Notes under the pieces: model-generated
Seen by the model: only the letters and a program-made list of their open reading frames with translations
Database searches by the model: none
What the model was told of the DNA's origin: nothing
Source of the DNA: Colwellia psychrerythraea
Lineage (GTDB): Bacteria; Pseudomonadota; Gammaproteobacteria; Enterobacterales; Alteromonadaceae
Reading direction: 5' to 3'
Assembly (NCBI RefSeq): GCF_000764225.1
Contig: NZ_JQED01000055.1
Location: forward strand, 1 to 64,000
Length of the DNA stretch: 64,000 bases
Made by a program: the position numbers and the translations under genes
Shown here: piece after piece, positions 62,989-64,000 of the stretch
How positions within the stretch are numbered: position 1 is the first letter of the stretch
Layout: every line of letters starts with the position of its first letter

Positions 62989-64000
62989 ATGACAGATAAA
63001 TTTATTAAATCAAAAGCCGCAATTGCTTGGGGGCCGAAACAACCATTATCCATCGAAGAAGTGGATGTCATGTTACCGCGCAAAGGTGAAGTGCTAGTAA
63101 AGATTGTTGCCTCAGGTGTTTGTCATACTGATGCTTTTACTTTATCAGGCGAAGATCCTGAGGGAATTTTTCCCGCGATATTAGGACACGAAGGTGGCGG
63201 TATTGTTGAGCAAGTCGGTGAAGGTGTTACTAGCGTTAGCGTCGGCGATCACGTTATTCCCCTTTACACACCTGAATGTGGTAAATGTAAATTCTGTTTG
63301 TCAGGCAAAACAAATCTTTGTCAAAAAATTCGTGAAACTCAAGGTAAAGGTTTAATGCCCGATGGTACGACACGTTTTTATAAAGACGGTGAGCCTATCT
63401 TTCATTATATGGGATGTTCAACCTTTTCTGAATATACTGTTTTACCAGAGATTTCTTTAGCAAAGGTTAATAAAGATGCACCGCTAGAAGAAGTTTGTTT
63501 ACTTGGGTGTGGTGTTACTACTGGTATGGGTGCAGTAATGAACACGGCAAAAGTTGAAGAAGGCGCAACAGTTGCTATCTTCGGCCTTGGCGGCATTGGT
63601 TTATCAGCTGTTATTGGTGCCACTATGGCTAAAGCGAGTCGCATTATTGCCATTGATATCAACGAAAGTAAGTTTGAGCTAGCCAAGAAATTAGGCGCTA
63701 CAGATTTTATTAATCCAAAGGATTATGACAAACCAATTCAAGATGTAATTGTAGAGCTTACTGATGGTGGTGTTGATTACTCATTTGAATGTATTGGTAA
63801 CGTAAACCTTATGCGTTCAGCGCTTGAGTGTTGTCATAAAGGCTGGGGAGAGTCAGTGATCATTGGGGTTGCTGGTGCAGGACAAGAAATCTCAACGCGT
63901 CCGTTCCAATTAGTAACAGGTCGAGTATGGCGAGGAACTGCATTTGGTGGTGTTAAAGGTCGTACCGAATTGCCTGATTATGTAGAACGTTATCTAGCAG
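62989..64000 (+). CDS. frmA: S-(hydroxymethyl)glutathione dehydrogenase / class III alcohol dehydrogenase (3' end cut)
   Basis: The frame is open from ATG 62989 to the window end (337 codons of about 370). It is a zinc-dependent class III alcohol dehydrogenase, oxidising S-hydroxymethylglutathione (formaldehyde plus glutathione) with NAD+. Visible features are the catalytic zinc ligands in ASGVCHTDAFTLSG and GHEGGGIVEQVG, the structural zinc cysteines in ECGKCKFCLSGKTNLCQ, the segment MGCSTFSEYTV, and the NAD-binding motif FGLGGIGLSAVIGA. GTGAG lies upstream. Also called adhC. It is divergent from a LysR regulator. An esterase gene (FrmB-like) would be expected downstream, outside the window. 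Confidence 0.96.
   Translation, partial: MTDKFIKSKAAIAWGPKQPLSIEEVDVMLPRKGEVLVKIVASGVCHTDAFTLSGEDPEGIFPAILGHEGGGIVEQVGEGVTSVSVGDHVIPLYTPECGKCKFCLSGKTNLCQKIRETQGKGLMPDGTTRFYKDGEPIFHYMGCSTFSEYTVLPEISLAKVNKDAPLEEVCLLGCGVTTGMGAVMNTAKVEEGATVAIFGLGGIGLSAVIGATMAKASRIIAIDINESKFELAKKLGATDFINPKDYDKPIQDVIVELTDGGVDYSFECIGNVNLMRSALECCHKGWGESVIIGVAGAGQEISTRPFQLVTGRVWRGTAFGGVKGRTELPDYVERYLA

Overview
The window is AT-rich, densely coded DNA from a marine gammaproteobacterium. Gene content and protein style point to the Alteromonadales, most likely Colwellia or a close relative: several secreted subtilases with PPC or fibronectin-like tails, a PEP-CTERM protein, a Reg_prop sensor, a BCCT importer and palindromic intergenic elements. 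The genus is an inference from style; no marker gene such as rRNA is present.

Layout. 1-0.9 kb: 23-bp tandem repeats abut a 5'-truncated porin. 1.2-8.8 kb: a LysR regulator, a BCCT importer, a fumarase/aspartase-superfamily lyase, an aldehyde dehydrogenase and an aldo/keto reductase look like an uptake-and-catabolism cluster for a small zwitterionic solute; substrate-pocket positions of importer and lyase differ from the characterised enzymes. 8.8-10.7 kb: a decay scar with a broken tyrosine recombinase, a frameshifted ppiC, a possible tRNA 3' end and a terminator. 11.2-17.8 kb: three secreted S8 proteases, the last ending in four DTIIWRM[NS] motifs. 17.9-24.3 kb: a propeller sensor with a degenerate GGDEF domain faces a one-chain multi-TM/PAS/kinase/receiver/AraC hybrid. 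24.7-33.7 kb: a thiolase-like protein, a TRIC-family membrane protein and gltBD.

34.3-41.5 kb: an NIT-domain chemoreceptor is followed by the most interesting locus, a tight three-gene operon encoding (i) a SLOG nucleotide-sensor domain fused to two 2-TM (SLATT-like) modules, (ii) a WD40/2-TM protein and (iii) a TIR-domain protein. This combination resembles Thoeris logic (TIR makes a nucleotide signal, SLOG senses it) but with a membrane protein as the presumed effector. It is the best candidate here for an undescribed anti-phage system.

41.8-53.5 kb: an AEC transporter, a LysR regulator divergent from a SnoaL-isochorismatase fusion, and a MacAB-like ABC export operon. The export operon has an excellent sigma-54 promoter and is followed by genes for its probable sigma-54 activator and histidine kinase. 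52.9-56.5 kb: a DEDD exonuclease, a SPOUT methyltransferase, a site-2-type protease and a PEP-CTERM protein. 57.3-60.9 kb: a bufferin-type (DUF2282/DUF692/DUF2063/DoxX) metal-stress operon led by YHS and thioredoxin genes, divergent from an AraC regulator. 62-64 kb: a LysR regulator divergent from a glutathione-dependent formaldehyde dehydrogenase gene that runs off the window.

Throughout, motifs and coordinates were read from the sequence; functions come from family knowledge; substrates and system-level roles are inference. No database search was possible.
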